A DNA stretch of 64,000 bases from Bacteroidales bacterium UBA1735 (GCA_002315745.1 DCID01000009.1:38849-102848), one strand, 5' to 3'. Numbered from the stretch's first letter, positions 8,685 through 16,620 are shown. Numbers and translations: made by a program. Notes: generated from the letters alone by a model not told the origin.

Positions 8685-8715
8685 TTGCATTTATGCAAAA
8701 AAAAGTATACCTTTG
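8685..8715 (+). promoter_or_regulatory. Bacteroidetes-type promoter for the ABC permease pair
   Basis: TTG (8685-8687) and TACCTTTG (8708-8715) with 20-nt spacing. Because an in-frame upstream ATG at 8693 lies inside this promoter, the gene must start later, at 8735. Confidence 0.87.
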
Positions 8716-8734
8716 CAGCCGATTTTGGAATAAT

Positions 8735-9589
8735 ATGGCACAAAAGAAATATTGGAATACGGAGATTACCCCGAAGGATCGCCTCCTGGCGATAGACTGG
8801 AAAGAGGTTTGGCGTTACCGCGACCTATTCTGGCTTTTCGTGTTGCGTAACTTCCGCGTAGCGTATAAGCAGACGGTTTTGGGACCCTTGTGGTTTATTA
8901 TTACGCCCGTTTTGTCGGTGATTGTCTATGTGGCTGTCTTTGGTGGTGTGGCGAATATCCCGACGGATGGTGTACCCCCTGCACTCTTCTGGTTGTTAGG
9001 TATATCGATTTGGGGTTATTTTGCTTCGTGCCTGACCGCTACTTCGAACTCGTTTGTGACCAACTCCGATATCTTCGGTAAGGTCTATTTCCCGCGTATC
9101 ATCATGCCGCTCGTGGCAGTGACGACGAATATGCTCAGTCTGCTTATTCAGTTGGGTATCTTCGCCGTGTTCTATATCTATTATGCGCTGACGGGCGCGA
9201 CCTTAGCCGTGACGTGGCATATCGTCCTCTTCCCGGTGCTCATCATCGTTCTTGCCTTAATGGCGGTGGGCTTTGGTATGGCGATCTCATCGATGACCAC
9301 GAAGTACCGCGACTTGCAGATTATCTTCTCGCATCTCGTCAACTTCTGGATGTACCTCACGCCCGTCATCTACCCGCTCTCGATGGTGAAGAAGAATGCG
9401 ACGCTGATGTTTATCATGCAGCTCAACCCGGTGACACCTATCTTGGAGGCTATTAAGTTCTCGCTTCTGGGGGTAGGCACCGTCTCCTGGACGTGGTTAG
9501 GGTATAGTGTGCTCATGATGGTTATCATGATGACCATCGGTCTCGCGATGTTTAATAAGGTGCAAAAGTCCTTCATGGATACGGTCTAA
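8735..9589 (+). CDS. ABC-2 type polysaccharide export permease (Wzm-like)
   Basis: A 284-residue integral membrane subunit of an ABC exporter for cell-surface polysaccharide. It has the ABC-2 permease pattern: a cytoplasmic start (WRYRDLFWLFVLRNFRVAYKQTVLGPLW), then six hydrophobic segments, and the NPVTPILEAIKFSLLG loop before the last helix. Start chosen at 8735 (MAQKKYW) since the upstream ATG lies within the promoter. A close paralogue follows immediately. Neither is accompanied by an ATP-binding (Wzt-like) gene in this window, so the ATPase must be encoded elsewhere. The two could form a heterodimer; this is inference. Confidence 0.9.
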   Translation: MAQKKYWNTEITPKDRLLAIDWKEVWRYRDLFWLFVLRNFRVAYKQTVLGPLWFIITPVLSVIVYVAVFGGVANIPTDGVPPALFWLLGISIWGYFASCLTATSNSFVTNSDIFGKVYFPRIIMPLVAVTTNMLSLLIQLGIFAVFYIYYALTGATLAVTWHIVLFPVLIIVLALMAVGFGMAISSMTTKYRDLQIIFSHLVNFWMYLTPVIYPLSMVKKNATLMFIMQLNPVTPILEAIKFSLLGVGTVSWTWLGYSVLMMVIMMTIGLAMFNKVQKSFMDTV

Positions 9590-9652
9590 ATGACTAAATA
9601 TGCCAATAACCAAATAAATTGTAAATGGTAAATGATAAAATGGTAAATAATA
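9590..9652. repeat. AAATGGTAAATGATAAA-type direct repeats
   Basis: The gap between the two permease genes is filled with near-repeats of AAATGGTAAATGATAA. They overlap the 5' end of the second permease and supply several ATG codons, which makes its true start ambiguous (9625 or 9640). Confidence 0.75.
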
Positions 9653-10491
9653 ATTATTGGTCAACGGTGATTGAGCCCAGGGATAAGTTCTTGGACTTGG
9701 ATTTAAAGGCTGTATGGCAGAAGAAATATCTCCTTTGGCTCTTTATCAAGCGGGATATAGTTGTGCAGTTTAAGCAGACCATCTTCGGTATGGGATGGTA
9801 CTTCATTTCGCCGCTTATTTCGACCGCTATCTATATCATCATTTTTAGCCGCGTGGCAGGTATCCCTACCGATGGTATTCCTCAGCCGCTCTTCTACCTA
9901 TCGGGCGTGTGCTTGTGGAACTATTTCTCCTCGTGTCTTACCAAGACTTCGACCACTTTTGCGACCAATTCTAACCTCTTTGGTAAAGTCTATTTCCCGC
10001 GTTTAGTGGCGCCTATGTCATTCATTGTCTCGCAGCTCTTCCACTTCTCTATCCAGATGATGCTCTTTGTCGTCGTCTATATTGGATACGCATGCTATGG
10101 CGTCAATGTCCATCCGAATATCTACCTCCTTCTGTTCCCGCTGGTGATCCTTGGTTTGGGTGGCTTGGCATTAGGTATAGGACTGATTGTGACCTCGATG
10201 ACGACTAAATACAAGGATTTTGTCAATTTCTTCCCGACCTTAGTCTCACTCTGGATGTATGCAACGCCGGTTGTTTTCCCGTTGTCTTATGTGGAGAATC
10301 CGACACTTAAAGTGCTGATGACGGCTAATCCCGTCACCCCGTTGATAGAAGCTTTTAAGTTCGGAGCATTTGGAGAGGGCACGTTCACATGGCTGTCGTT
10401 TGGTTACAGTTTTCTGTGCATGTTCGTGCTGATGTTCATCGGTATGATCATGTATAACCGCAAGCAGAAGCGCTTTATTGACACCATTTAG
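9640..10491 (+). CDS. ABC-2 type polysaccharide export permease, paralogue
   Basis: A 283-residue paralogue of the preceding permease. Aligned motifs include YWSTVIEPRDKFLDLDLKAV, KQTIFGMGWYFISPL, IPTDGIPQPLFYL, FGKVYFPRL and NPVTPLIEAFKFGAFG. The start at 9640 (MVNNNYW) aligns with MAQKKYW of its neighbour; a start at 9625 would add only repeat-encoded residues. The six predicted membrane segments match the ABC-2 fold. The 3' end overlaps the convergent ybeY gene by 17 bases. Same likely role as its neighbour, export of a polysaccharide or O-antigen-like chain, with the ATPase missing from the neighbourhood. Confidence 0.88.
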   Translation: MVNNNYWSTVIEPRDKFLDLDLKAVWQKKYLLWLFIKRDIVVQFKQTIFGMGWYFISPLISTAIYIIIFSRVAGIPTDGIPQPLFYLSGVCLWNYFSSCLTKTSTTFATNSNLFGKVYFPRLVAPMSFIVSQLFHFSIQMMLFVVVYIGYACYGVNVHPNIYLLLFPLVILGLGGLALGIGLIVTSMTTKYKDFVNFFPTLVSLWMYATPVVFPLSYVENPTLKVLMTANPVTPLIEAFKFGAFGEGTFTWLSFGYSFLCMFVLMFIGMIMYNRKQKRFIDTI

Positions 10492-10891
10492 CTAACGCTT
10501 TATTTTCTTTCTCGGTCATGACCGCTTTGGTCTCAGGCGTCTTATCTGCCTGACCGGTTAAGTGTAGCACCCCGTGTATGAGAATGCGGCGCAGTTCTTC
10601 GTCGAAGCTGACGCCTACCTGTTCGGCATTGGTTCGCACCGTGTCGAGCGATATGTATATATCCCCATTGAGTCGCGATGGGGTGGTGTAGTCGAAGGTG
10701 ATGATGTCGGTATAGTAGTCGTGCCCGAGGAACTGCTTATTCACTTCCAGTATCCGTGCATCGTCGCAGAAGATATAGTGTATCTCACCTACGGCAAAGC
10801 CGTATCCCGCAGCTACTCGTGTGATCCAACTCCTCACTTTCGCCTCCTCAATAGGTGGCATCTCTACTTTTTCGTTGATAAAAGTAATCAT
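10475..10891 (-). CDS. ybeY: rRNA maturation endoribonuclease YbeY
   Basis: A 138-residue zinc-dependent endoribonuclease that works in 16S rRNA 3'-end maturation and ribosome quality control. The metal-site motif appears as HGVLHLTGQAD (about residues 111-121); the family consensus is HGxLHLxGYDH, so the third zinc ligand His is replaced by Asp here, as in some other Bacteroidetes members. TDIITFDY near residue 61 is the second family signature. The start ATG at 10891 is clear. It shares the minus strand with the chromate transporter genes, 3 bases downstream of one, and may be co-transcribed. Confidence 0.93.
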   Translation of the reverse strand: MITFINEKVEMPPIEEAKVRSWITRVAAGYGFAVGEIHYIFCDDARILEVNKQFLGHDYYTDIITFDYTTPSRLNGDIYISLDTVRTNAEQVGVSFDEELRRILIHGVLHLTGQADKTPETKAVMTEKENKALAKWCQ

Positions 10892-10894
10892 AAT

Positions 10895-11458
10895 CTATCC
10901 ATATATCGCCCATCCGGCTACTCCTGCGAGCACAATGAGTACGATGGGATGACTGATGATATCCGTCACGCGATGGCGCTTCACTTCCGCGCTGATTGTG
11001 GCTAATAGTGCGACCACAAAGATCACCCAACTCCTCCAGTCAATGAACGACTCGGGCGTGCATAGACTGATGGCGGCGTGAGCCACCAGTAGCACGATCA
11101 GTATCCGTATCACTCGCATCGTCACTACGAACGCAGGGTGTTGTGCCCAGCGGTCGCGTACACGCATATATATTATACATAAGGTGAGCATAATGACCAG
11201 ACTCGGTATGATGATCGCTGCCGAAGCGAACAGACTGCCCCATATCGATCCCGTCACATGATAACCCACATAAGTGGCACAGTTGAGCCCTACTGGACCC
11301 GGCGTGATTTGGCTGATGGCTACCATATCGACGAACTCAGCCGAACTGATCCATCCGTGGCTCGTTACTTCCTGCTCGATGAGCGCGATGATACTTAGTC
11401 CCCCGCCAAAACCGAGGCACCCGATCTTTAGAAACGATATGAAGAGTTGCCAATACAT
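10895..11458 (-). CDS. Chromate transporter half-protein (ChrA family)
   Basis: A 187-residue membrane protein equal to one half of the long CHR (chromate ion transporter) proteins. It has the conserved start LFISFLKIGCLGFGGGLSIIALIEQEV and SQITPGPVGLNCATYVGY, the GGG and PGP motifs of the family, and about five to six membrane helices. Short-chain CHR proteins work as pairs encoded by adjacent genes, and the partner here starts where this one ends upstream. The substrate in this anaerobe-like organism is unknown; chromate or sulfate-like anions are assigned from the family only. Confidence 0.88.
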   Translation of the reverse strand: MYWQLFISFLKIGCLGFGGGLSIIALIEQEVTSHGWISSAEFVDMVAISQITPGPVGLNCATYVGYHVTGSIWGSLFASAAIIIPSLVIMLTLCIIYMRVRDRWAQHPAFVVTMRVIRILIVLLVAHAAISLCTPESFIDWRSWVIFVVALLATISAEVKRHRVTDIISHPIVLIVLAGVAGWAIYG

Positions 11459-11910
11459 TATACTTTTCTTGCGAGGTGTACGACGGTGCCGGCGATGATG
11501 GCTACCACGGCGGGGCGGATACCCTTAAAGACGGCTTCGATGGTCGGTATGGTCTTGAATCCACTTAGGTAGATGGCTATGAGTAGGATGATCACGATAG
11601 ACGGCAGTGCTGCGCCCAGTACGGCAGCTCCGATGCAGGCGGCTGTGAATAGCCATCGCCAACGTCTGGATAACTCTATGGTGGTGCTATGGGCTACGCC
11701 CCAGCCTACGAAGATAGCCGTATTGACTGCTATCAATCCCGGTGCTGCTTGGGCTAAAGCCAGCATGTTCATGAACTCTTTATCCTCCATCCAGTGCCGT
11801 TTATCTACGATCTCACGCTGCACATAGGCGAGCATCACATACCCGCCTCCGATGGTGAAGGTACCTATCCTTAGATAGGTTAGAAAGAGTTGCCAGATTA
11901 TTTTAGTCAT
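11458..11910 (-). CDS. Chromate transporter half-protein (ChrA family), partner
   Basis: A 150-residue membrane protein, the second member of a short-chain CHR pair. Motifs include LFLTYLRIGTFTIGGGYVMLAYVQREIV near the start and ALAQAAPGLIAVNTAIFVGW near residue 52, the family's A-PGP-like loop with G in place of the second P. It overlaps the neighbouring half-gene by 1 base and udk by 8 bases, so all are probably translated from one transcript. The complementary N-terminal motifs show that both are complete half-proteins rather than a frameshifted single gene. Confidence 0.88.
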   Translation of the reverse strand: MTKIIWQLFLTYLRIGTFTIGGGYVMLAYVQREIVDKRHWMEDKEFMNMLALAQAAPGLIAVNTAIFVGWGVAHSTTIELSRRWRWLFTAACIGAAVLGAALPSIVIILLIAIYLSGFKTIPTIEAVFKGIRPAVVAIIAGTVVHLARKV

Positions 11911-12520
11911 TCGAAGCTAGCTGGTGCTTGATGAACTTAGCCATCAGGTTGATAGCCGCATTATTGTGTCCACCTTGCGGGATGATGATGTCCGCATAGC
12001 GTTTGCAGGGCTCAATGAACTGCTCATGCATGGGCTTGAGTACGCGCACGTAGCGCTCCATAACGGACTCGATGGTACGTCCACGCTCGACGATATCGCG
12101 CTTAATGACGCGGATGAGTCGGTCGTCGCCATCGGCATCCACGAATACTTTCAGATCCATTTGATCACGCAGGTTGGTGTCTATCAGCGCCATGATCCCT
12201 TCGACGATGATGATCTCTTTGGGATCGATATGTATCGTCTGTGGTTGACGGGTGCAGGAGATATAGTCATATATCGGTTGTTCTACACTCTTGCCTTCTT
12301 TGAGGTTTTGGATGTGTTGCTCCAGCAATGTCCAATCGAACGCATCGGGGTGGTCGAAGTTGATCTTCTGCCGTTCCTCCATAGGAACGTCGGATGAATC
12401 TTTGTAATACGAATCTTGAGGAATAACGACGACTTCGCCTTTAGGGAGTCGTTCTATCAGTTTTTTAACCACTGTCGTTTTACCCGAGCCAGTGCCGCCC
12501 GCAATACCGATAATAAACAT
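11903..12520 (-). CDS. udk: Uridine kinase
   Basis: Phosphorylates uridine and cytidine to UMP and CMP in pyrimidine salvage. The 205-residue protein has Walker A GIAGGTGSGKTT at residues 5-16, then IPQDSYYKD, INFDHPDAFDW, IYDY and IIIVEGI, all standard for the uridine kinase branch, and the RDIVERGR lid motif near residue 140. Length is typical. It has its own promoter (12547-12577) and leads the operon with the two CHR genes and ybeY. Confidence 0.97.
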   Translation of the reverse strand: MFIIGIAGGTGSGKTTVVKKLIERLPKGEVVVIPQDSYYKDSSDVPMEERQKINFDHPDAFDWTLLEQHIQNLKEGKSVEQPIYDYISCTRQPQTIHIDPKEIIIVEGIMALIDTNLRDQMDLKVFVDADGDDRLIRVIKRDIVERGRTIESVMERYVRVLKPMHEQFIEPCKRYADIIIPQGGHNNAAINLMAKFIKHQLASND

Positions 12521-12546
12521 AAGGAGTTTTTTTTTCTTACGGGCTG

Positions 12547-12577
12547 CAAAGGTAATGAAATTTTTTCATATCTGCAA
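12547..12577 (-). promoter_or_regulatory. Bacteroidetes-type promoter for udk
   Basis: Minus strand TTG (12575-12577) and TACCTTTG (12547-12554), 20-nt spacing, followed by GCAGCCC and a 26-base leader to the ATG. Confidence 0.85.
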
Positions 12578-12626
12578 ATAAATTTGCAAAAAAGTGAAAT
12601 TTTATATCACCACGATGTAAAAACAC

Positions 12627-13760
12627 TTACAGCCGCTTAGTCTGATATTCGATAGGTGTACAGCCATGTATAGCCGCAAAGGCGCGATAAAAAGTGGAGC
12701 GGTAGTTATATCCCACCGTTTGTCCAATGGACCCTACATCCATCTTGCCCTCTTCCAAGAGCGCGGTCGCTTTGGCGATACGCAGTCCGTTGATATAGTC
12801 GTAGAAAGTGAGTCCCGTAGTCTCTTTTAGTCGTAAGGTGAATAGGGTGTGCCCCATATTCATTTGACGCGCCAACTCATCGCGTGTCAAGTCGGACTTA
12901 GTGAATAGCTCTTTCTCCTCACACACCCGCCGTAACCGCTCCATAAATGCCGCATTCACCTCACTATTAAGGTTATCGTTAAGGTTATCGTTAAGGTTAT
13001 CGTTAAGGTTGTCGTTAAGGTTGTCGTTAAGGTTATTGTTAAGGTTGTCGTTAAGGTTGTCGTCTTCCCCCTCCTGCACAACGACCATCCGATAGATATG
13101 CACGTAGATATAGTTCCATATTGCGAAGGCAATGACATCGTAGATGATCGCTGCATACGGGTTCATGCTGGTGGCGTAGAGCGCATAGTTGATCATGAGG
13201 AAGCCCAAGAGGATAGGTGCTATCAGTATCATCCACCGAATAGAGCGACCTTCCAAGGTGGAGAACTTATCTCGTATTTCATCCTCGTGGCGTTTGCCAA
13301 AGATGATGACATAGATGATCATGGCGAGGATATAGATAGCCACTAGGATGGATACCACGATTAAGAACCAGCGTTGCTGCACGATCACGCCCGCTGTGCA
13401 ACACACGACGAAAGGTAGGATGTTCGCCCATATACGTGTCTGTGTGATGGGTTGGGGCGTGACCAGTATCACCATCACGATGGCGCCTATTGGGATAGCG
13501 AGCATATCGAAGTAGATGTAGTAGAAATCCAAGTTACTATCCAAGCACGAGCGCACCACAAAAGCAAAGAGGAATGCTATCGAGAGTGCCGCTGCCAATC
13601 CGCCCGTCCACCAGCGTAAGGGGGTCGCTTCATGTTGCTCATACTCCTTACGTTCAACGAGGGTACGTCCCAAAAGGAACACCACCGCCCATGCTATCTG
13701 TGTCATGAACAGTATGCCTGTCAGTAGGCTAAATAAATAATCTGAATCTAATAGTCGCAT
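12627..13760 (-). CDS. Membrane-anchored AraC-family transcriptional regulator
   Basis: A 377-residue protein with two parts. Residues 1 to about 220 form six to seven hydrophobic helices (LLTGILFMTQIAWAVVFLL onward), and the last 100 residues are an AraC-type double helix-turn-helix (LTRDELARQMNMGHTLFTLRLKETTG, then VGSIGQTVGYNYRSTFYRAF). The two are joined by a linker with about eight NDNL tetrapeptide repeats. This architecture, a membrane sensor joined to a DNA-binding domain, is known in Bacteroidetes. The start is the ATG at 13760; upstream frames use TTG. It is divergent from a gene whose promoter carries a repeat array shared by three nearby promoters, so it is a candidate regulator of that set; this is inference. 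Confidence 0.88.
   Translation of the reverse strand: MRLLDSDYLFSLLTGILFMTQIAWAVVFLLGRTLVERKEYEQHEATPLRWWTGGLAAALSIAFLFAFVVRSCLDSNLDFYYIYFDMLAIPIGAIVMVILVTPQPITQTRIWANILPFVVCCTAGVIVQQRWFLIVVSILVAIYILAMIIYVIIFGKRHEDEIRDKFSTLEGRSIRWMILIAPILLGFLMINYALYATSMNPYAAIIYDVIAFAIWNYIYVHIYRMVVVQEGEDDNLNDNLNNNLNDNLNDNLNDNLNDNLNDNLNSEVNAAFMERLRRVCEEKELFTKSDLTRDELARQMNMGHTLFTLRLKETTGLTFYDYINGLRIAKATALLEEGKMDVGSIGQTVGYNYRSTFYRAFAAIHGCTPIEYQTKRL
12967..13062. repeat. 12-bp tandem repeat, eight units, coding for NDNL
   Basis: Eight consecutive units of TTAAGGTTATCG or its one-base variants TTAAGGTTGTCG and TTAAGGTTATTG. Read on the minus strand in the regulator gene they encode repeated Asn-Asp-Asn-Leu. The unit length is a multiple of three, so gain or loss of units would keep the frame and change only linker length. 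Confidence 0.96.
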
Positions 13761-13783
13761 GCTCAAAAATTCAAATCACGCTG

Positions 13784-13814
13784 CAAAGGTAATACTTTTT
13801 TGGGATAAAAACAA
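13784..13814 (-). promoter_or_regulatory. Bacteroidetes-type promoter for the AraC-type regulator
   Basis: Minus strand TTG (13812-13814) and TACCTTTG (13784-13791), 20-nt spacing, 23 bases upstream of the ATG. Confidence 0.82.
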
Positions 13815-13848
13815 ATCTTTTTCGTTTTTTTTAGCACTTTTAAATTCA

Positions 13849-13938
13849 CACTTTTGGCGTGATTGCTACAAATCGGCTAAATTGCTACACCTTGCGGCGC
13901 GATTGCTACACCTATGGCGCGTATGCTACACTAGAAAT
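13849..13938 (+). repeat. Promoter-proximal 20-bp repeat array, copy 1
   Basis: About four units of a 20-bp pattern, ATTGCTACACCTTGCGGCGC with variants, sit directly upstream of the -33 element of the promoter at 13939-13969. The same array occurs with the same promoter spacing at 14495-14585 and 17969-18058. The shared position makes it a candidate operator array; it could also be a dispersed repeat copied together with the promoter. Confidence 0.85.
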
Positions 13939-13969
13939 TTGCACATATCAAAAAAGAGCAGTACTTTTG
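13939..13969 (+). promoter_or_regulatory. Bacteroidetes-type promoter, array-linked copy 1
   Basis: TTG (13939-13941) and TACTTTTG (13962-13969), 20-nt spacing, preceded by the 20-bp repeat array. It drives the gene at 13999. Confidence 0.87.
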
Positions 13970-13998
13970 CAACGATTTTTTGAAAAATATATACAATT

Positions 13999-14472
13999 AT
14001 GAGAAAGACATTATCAATCATTTTCGTTATGCTCCTGGCTTTGCCTATGAGCGCACAAGTTTCTCGCGAAGGAAACAAGTATTTCATCCATGGTCAACAG
14101 ACCTCTAAAAAAGACTTCGCTACTTACATGCAAGACAAGGCAGAAACTAACCTTGCCACTCAGTTCAATCGCGGTTACAAGACAGCCGTTGCAGGTTGGA
14201 GCATCTTCGGTGTTGGCGCTGCTATTGATATCGCTGGAGCAGGATTACTGACCTATGGTGCTCTTAACGAGAAGGGCGATCTTGGAGATGGTGTGGTTGG
14301 TTTTTGGACAATGGGATTAGGAGCAGGCGTGACTGCTGTAGGTGCCATTTGCTTGGCTGTTGGTTATAGTAATATGCACAAATCTGCTGACCGCTATATC
14401 CAAGATCAATCTGCCCCACAACTCACCCTCACTCCCGCCTCCTCTGGCTTAGGATTAGCGTTGCATTTTTAA
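13999..14472 (+). CDS. Secreted or membrane protein of unknown function
   Basis: A 157-residue protein that I do not recognise. It starts with a clear signal peptide (MRKTLSIIFVMLLALPMSAQ, cleavage likely after Ala-Gln). A short polar region follows (KYFIHGQQTSKKDFATYMQ), and then two glycine- and alanine-rich hydrophobic segments (about residues 72-93 and 107-127) suitable for membrane insertion. The C terminus GLGLALHF ends in an aromatic residue, as outer membrane proteins often do. It is the first gene behind the array-linked promoter and is next to the divergent AraC-type regulator, which suggests regulation with the two peptide-Hint cassettes downstream. Confidence 0.75.
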   Translation: MRKTLSIIFVMLLALPMSAQVSREGNKYFIHGQQTSKKDFATYMQDKAETNLATQFNRGYKTAVAGWSIFGVGAAIDIAGAGLLTYGALNEKGDLGDGVVGFWTMGLGAGVTAVGAICLAVGYSNMHKSADRYIQDQSAPQLTLTPASSGLGLALHF

Positions 14473-14494
14473 CCATATTTTTTGCCCAATATTG

Positions 14495-14585
14495 CTCTTT
14501 TTGGCTTGATTGCTACAAAACGGCTTAATTGCTACACCCTGCGGCGCGATTGCTACACCTATGGCGCGTATGCTACACTAGAAAT
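14495..14585 (+). repeat. Promoter-proximal 20-bp repeat array, copy 2
   Basis: Second copy of the array at 13849-13938, nearly identical over about 90 bases, again ending at the -33 element of a promoter. Confidence 0.88.
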
Positions 14586-14616
14586 TTGCACATGTCAAAA
14601 AAAAGCAGTACTTTTG
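14586..14616 (+). promoter_or_regulatory. Bacteroidetes-type promoter, array-linked copy 2
   Basis: TTG (14586-14588) and TACTTTTG (14609-14616). It predicts a leader of about 40 bases before the 43-residue peptide gene at 14664. Confidence 0.87.
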
Positions 14617-14663
14617 CAGCGAATTTTGAAAATAACTTATTTTTTTTGTTAAATTTTAAAGGT

Positions 14664-14795
14664 ATGAAAAAGTATTTGATTCCAGAGACTACGTGTCTCT
14701 CTGTTAACGCGCAAACAATGATCTGCACAAGTAGTGATGCTCCTAAACGTCAAGGACAATTAGGAACGATGTCTGTAACTAATGGTGAATGGTAA
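14664..14795 (+). CDS. 43-residue peptide upstream of Hint lipoprotein, copy 1
   Basis: The product begins MKKYLIPETTCLSVNAQT, continues MICTSSDAP and ends with GQLGTMSVTNGEW. A near-identical gene lies at 18297-18428 and also precedes a Hint lipoprotein. The pattern MKK-Y-P then a variable stretch ending in (M/V)ICTS resembles small, mostly unannotated Bacteroidales proteins of unknown function. No classical signal peptide is seen; two Cys are conserved between copies. Its stop is 2 bases before the lipoprotein ATG, so translation is coupled. The start is supported by the conserved MKKY alignment of both copies. A peptide substrate or signal role is only a hypothesis. Confidence 0.78.
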   Translation: MKKYLIPETTCLSVNAQTMICTSSDAPKRQGQLGTMSVTNGEW

Positions 14796-14797
14796 TT

Positions 14798-16213
14798 ATG
14801 AAGAAACTTCTATTCTTTGCAGCCGCTATGCTATGTATGGTGGCGTGCAACAACAAAGACAACGCGTTCAACAACGAGCCCGAGAACATTGCCTTCCAAG
14901 CAGGGCAAGTAGTCACTATCTCCGCTTCTGCGAGCGACAATGCCAACAATGCCCCTATCCGCAAGATCAACGGTCAAAGGGAATCGGACAACATCACCTT
15001 CACATGGGAAGAAGGCGATAGCGTTCTCGTAAAAGTGGGCGAAGCAACCGCAGTCTTCCACGTGACCAATATCTCCGCCGATGGCAAATCGGCTGATTTC
15101 ACAGGTACGATGCCCGCAGCAGGTACTAAATACAATGTACAGTTCCCTGTTCATCCGCTGCCATTAGAGACACAATACTACGCAGGCGTAAATGTCCTGC
15201 CCAAGAATGTGATGCCGTTTGAAGCCAAGAACTGCACCTTAGGTACAAAAGCAACGCTAAACGCCACCAAAGCCGTACTGCAACTCAATATTTGGGACAT
15301 GGGGTTAGAAATTGATACAGTTTCTGTGGCGATGGGAACAGATGGCGAAACATACGACATCTACTATGATTTGGTTCTCGAAAGCCCAGTTGAACTTACT
15401 ATGGAAGCTCAACCATTCTTCCTCGTGGTAGAACCTGGTACGTATTATTTTAGTGTATCCTGGAAGAATGCATCTACCACTTATAGTGGAGGAACTACCT
15501 CATCTGCCAAAACCTTCACGGCAGGCGATTGCTTAAATATGGATCAATGCTGCCTCGCAGCAGGTACGCGTATCACCATGGCAGATGGAACAACCAAACT
15601 GATTGAGGATATCCAACTGGGCGACCTTGTACGCACCTTCGACCACGAAACAGGCGCTATCTCCTCTGCCCAGATATGCCTTGCATGGAAAGGTGAAACC
15701 AAAGAGCGTTCGCTCAACCTCACTTTCGCCAGCAGCAAGAAAATCGCCATCATAGGTTCGCACGATCTCCTTTTAGAGAACACACGCAAGTACGTACGCG
15801 TGAACAGCGGCAATGTGGCTTCCTATGTCGGCAAGCGTTTCTACAATGCCGAGACGAGCACATGGGACGAACTCGTTAGTTATGATATGAGTAAAGACCT
15901 CGTGGACTACTACTGTATCTATTCGGCTAAGCATCTTAACTGCGTGGCAGAGGGTATGCTTACCTGCCCAGATGATGTAGACTTCTTCCTCAATATCTAC
16001 GAGTTGGACACCCATCTTAAAGCCGATGCCGACCAATTGGCTGCCGATATTGCGCAATATGGGCTGTATGATATTGCTCAAAGATTTCCTGAGTACGCAG
16101 AATATAAAGAGCAAATGAATAATCTTGGCTTCCAATATATCTATATTGCTATGGGCAAAGGATTGGTTACCCGAGACGAACTGCTTGCTTTGTTAGCTAC
16201 TAACTGGGATTAA
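14798..16213 (+). CDS. Fimbrillin-like lipoprotein with Hint domain, copy 1
   Basis: A 471-residue lipoprotein. The signal sequence ends LCMVAC, with lipid attachment at Cys17. Residues about 30-245 resemble the fimbrillin/Mfa-like N-terminal fold of Bacteroidales (FTWEEGDSVLVKVG, then ISADGKSADFTGTMPA). Residues about 252-395 form a Hint (hedgehog/intein) module: catalytic-type Cys252 in CCLAAGTRITMADGTTKLIE, then GDLVRTFDHE, His322 in GSHDLLLENTRKYV and His379 in SAKHLNCVAEGMLTCPD. The usual His-Asn end of inteins is absent. A tail of about 75 residues follows. Self-cleavage at Cys252 is possible but not demonstrated. The first in-frame ATG at 14789 lies inside the preceding gene, so 14798 is chosen. 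Confidence 0.82.
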   Translation: MKKLLFFAAAMLCMVACNNKDNAFNNEPENIAFQAGQVVTISASASDNANNAPIRKINGQRESDNITFTWEEGDSVLVKVGEATAVFHVTNISADGKSADFTGTMPAAGTKYNVQFPVHPLPLETQYYAGVNVLPKNVMPFEAKNCTLGTKATLNATKAVLQLNIWDMGLEIDTVSVAMGTDGETYDIYYDLVLESPVELTMEAQPFFLVVEPGTYYFSVSWKNASTTYSGGTTSSAKTFTAGDCLNMDQCCLAAGTRITMADGTTKLIEDIQLGDLVRTFDHETGAISSAQICLAWKGETKERSLNLTFASSKKIAIIGSHDLLLENTRKYVRVNSGNVASYVGKRFYNAETSTWDELVSYDMSKDLVDYYCIYSAKHLNCVAEGMLTCPDDVDFFLNIYELDTHLKADADQLAADIAQYGLYDIAQRFPEYAEYKEQMNNLGFQYIYIAMGKGLVTRDELLALLATNWD

Positions 16214-16263
16214 CCCGCTAAACTGGCTAAACAGCCCGAAGGGCACGCTAAACCTGCTATCCT

Positions 16264-16506
16264 ATGCAAACGCTCAAAAAAGGAAAACTCAAGTTGGTGC
16301 TGGCAATAATAGTGTTGCTATTGGCGGTGGCGATTGCCTTCTATGTGTTACATGGTGCAGACGTTAACGTAGCCACTATCTGCCAAGCCATCCTATACGC
16401 CGAACTGCCGCTTGCAGTGGGAATTGTATTGCTCGTCTTTTCCATCCGAGATATTCAAGATGGGCAAAGAGCCAAACAACGAGAAGGAAAAAGGAAGCAA
16501 TCATAG
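16264..16506 (+). CDS. Small two-TM membrane protein
   Basis: An 80-residue protein I do not recognise. A basic start (MQTLKKGKLK) leads into a strong hydrophobic helix (LVLAIIVLLLAVAIAFYVL), a short loop and a second helix (LPLAVGIVLLVFSIRD), ending in a basic tail (KQREGKRKQS). It lies 50 bases after the Hint lipoprotein, in a spacer with GCTAAAC short repeats, and is followed by a good terminator at 16539-16580. It is therefore probably the last gene of the first peptide-Hint transcript. Confidence 0.65.
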   Translation: MQTLKKGKLKLVLAIIVLLLAVAIAFYVLHGADVNVATICQAILYAELPLAVGIVLLVFSIRDIQDGQRAKQREGKRKQS

Positions 16507-16538
16507 GTTTTCTCCAAATCAAAACACATGAACCAACG

Positions 16539-16580
16539 GGGTCACTTCATTACAGAGTGACCCTTGTTGTTTATTTTTTG
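16539..16580 (+). terminator. Rho-independent terminator
   Basis: Perfect 8-bp stem GGGTCACT/AGTGACCC (16539-16546, 16556-16563) with a 9-base loop, followed by TTGTTGTTTATTTTTT. It ends the first peptide-Hint transcript. Confidence 0.9.
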
Positions 16581-16620
16581 CACTTTTTTGCGAATTTATC
16601 CCGAAAAAGTCGGAAAAAAT

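Noticed and set aside
8693..8734. Upstream ATG of the first ABC permease
   Set aside because: It precedes the -7 box at 8708-8715, so it would not be in the transcript; the ATG at 8735 matches its paralogue.
10895..11910. The two ChrA halves as a frameshifted single gene
   Set aside because: Each half has its own start and complete N-terminal family motif; short-chain pairs are a normal form of this family.
12967..13062. Tandem 12-bp units considered as a CRISPR-like array
   Set aside because: There are no unique spacers between units and the repeat is in frame in a coding region.
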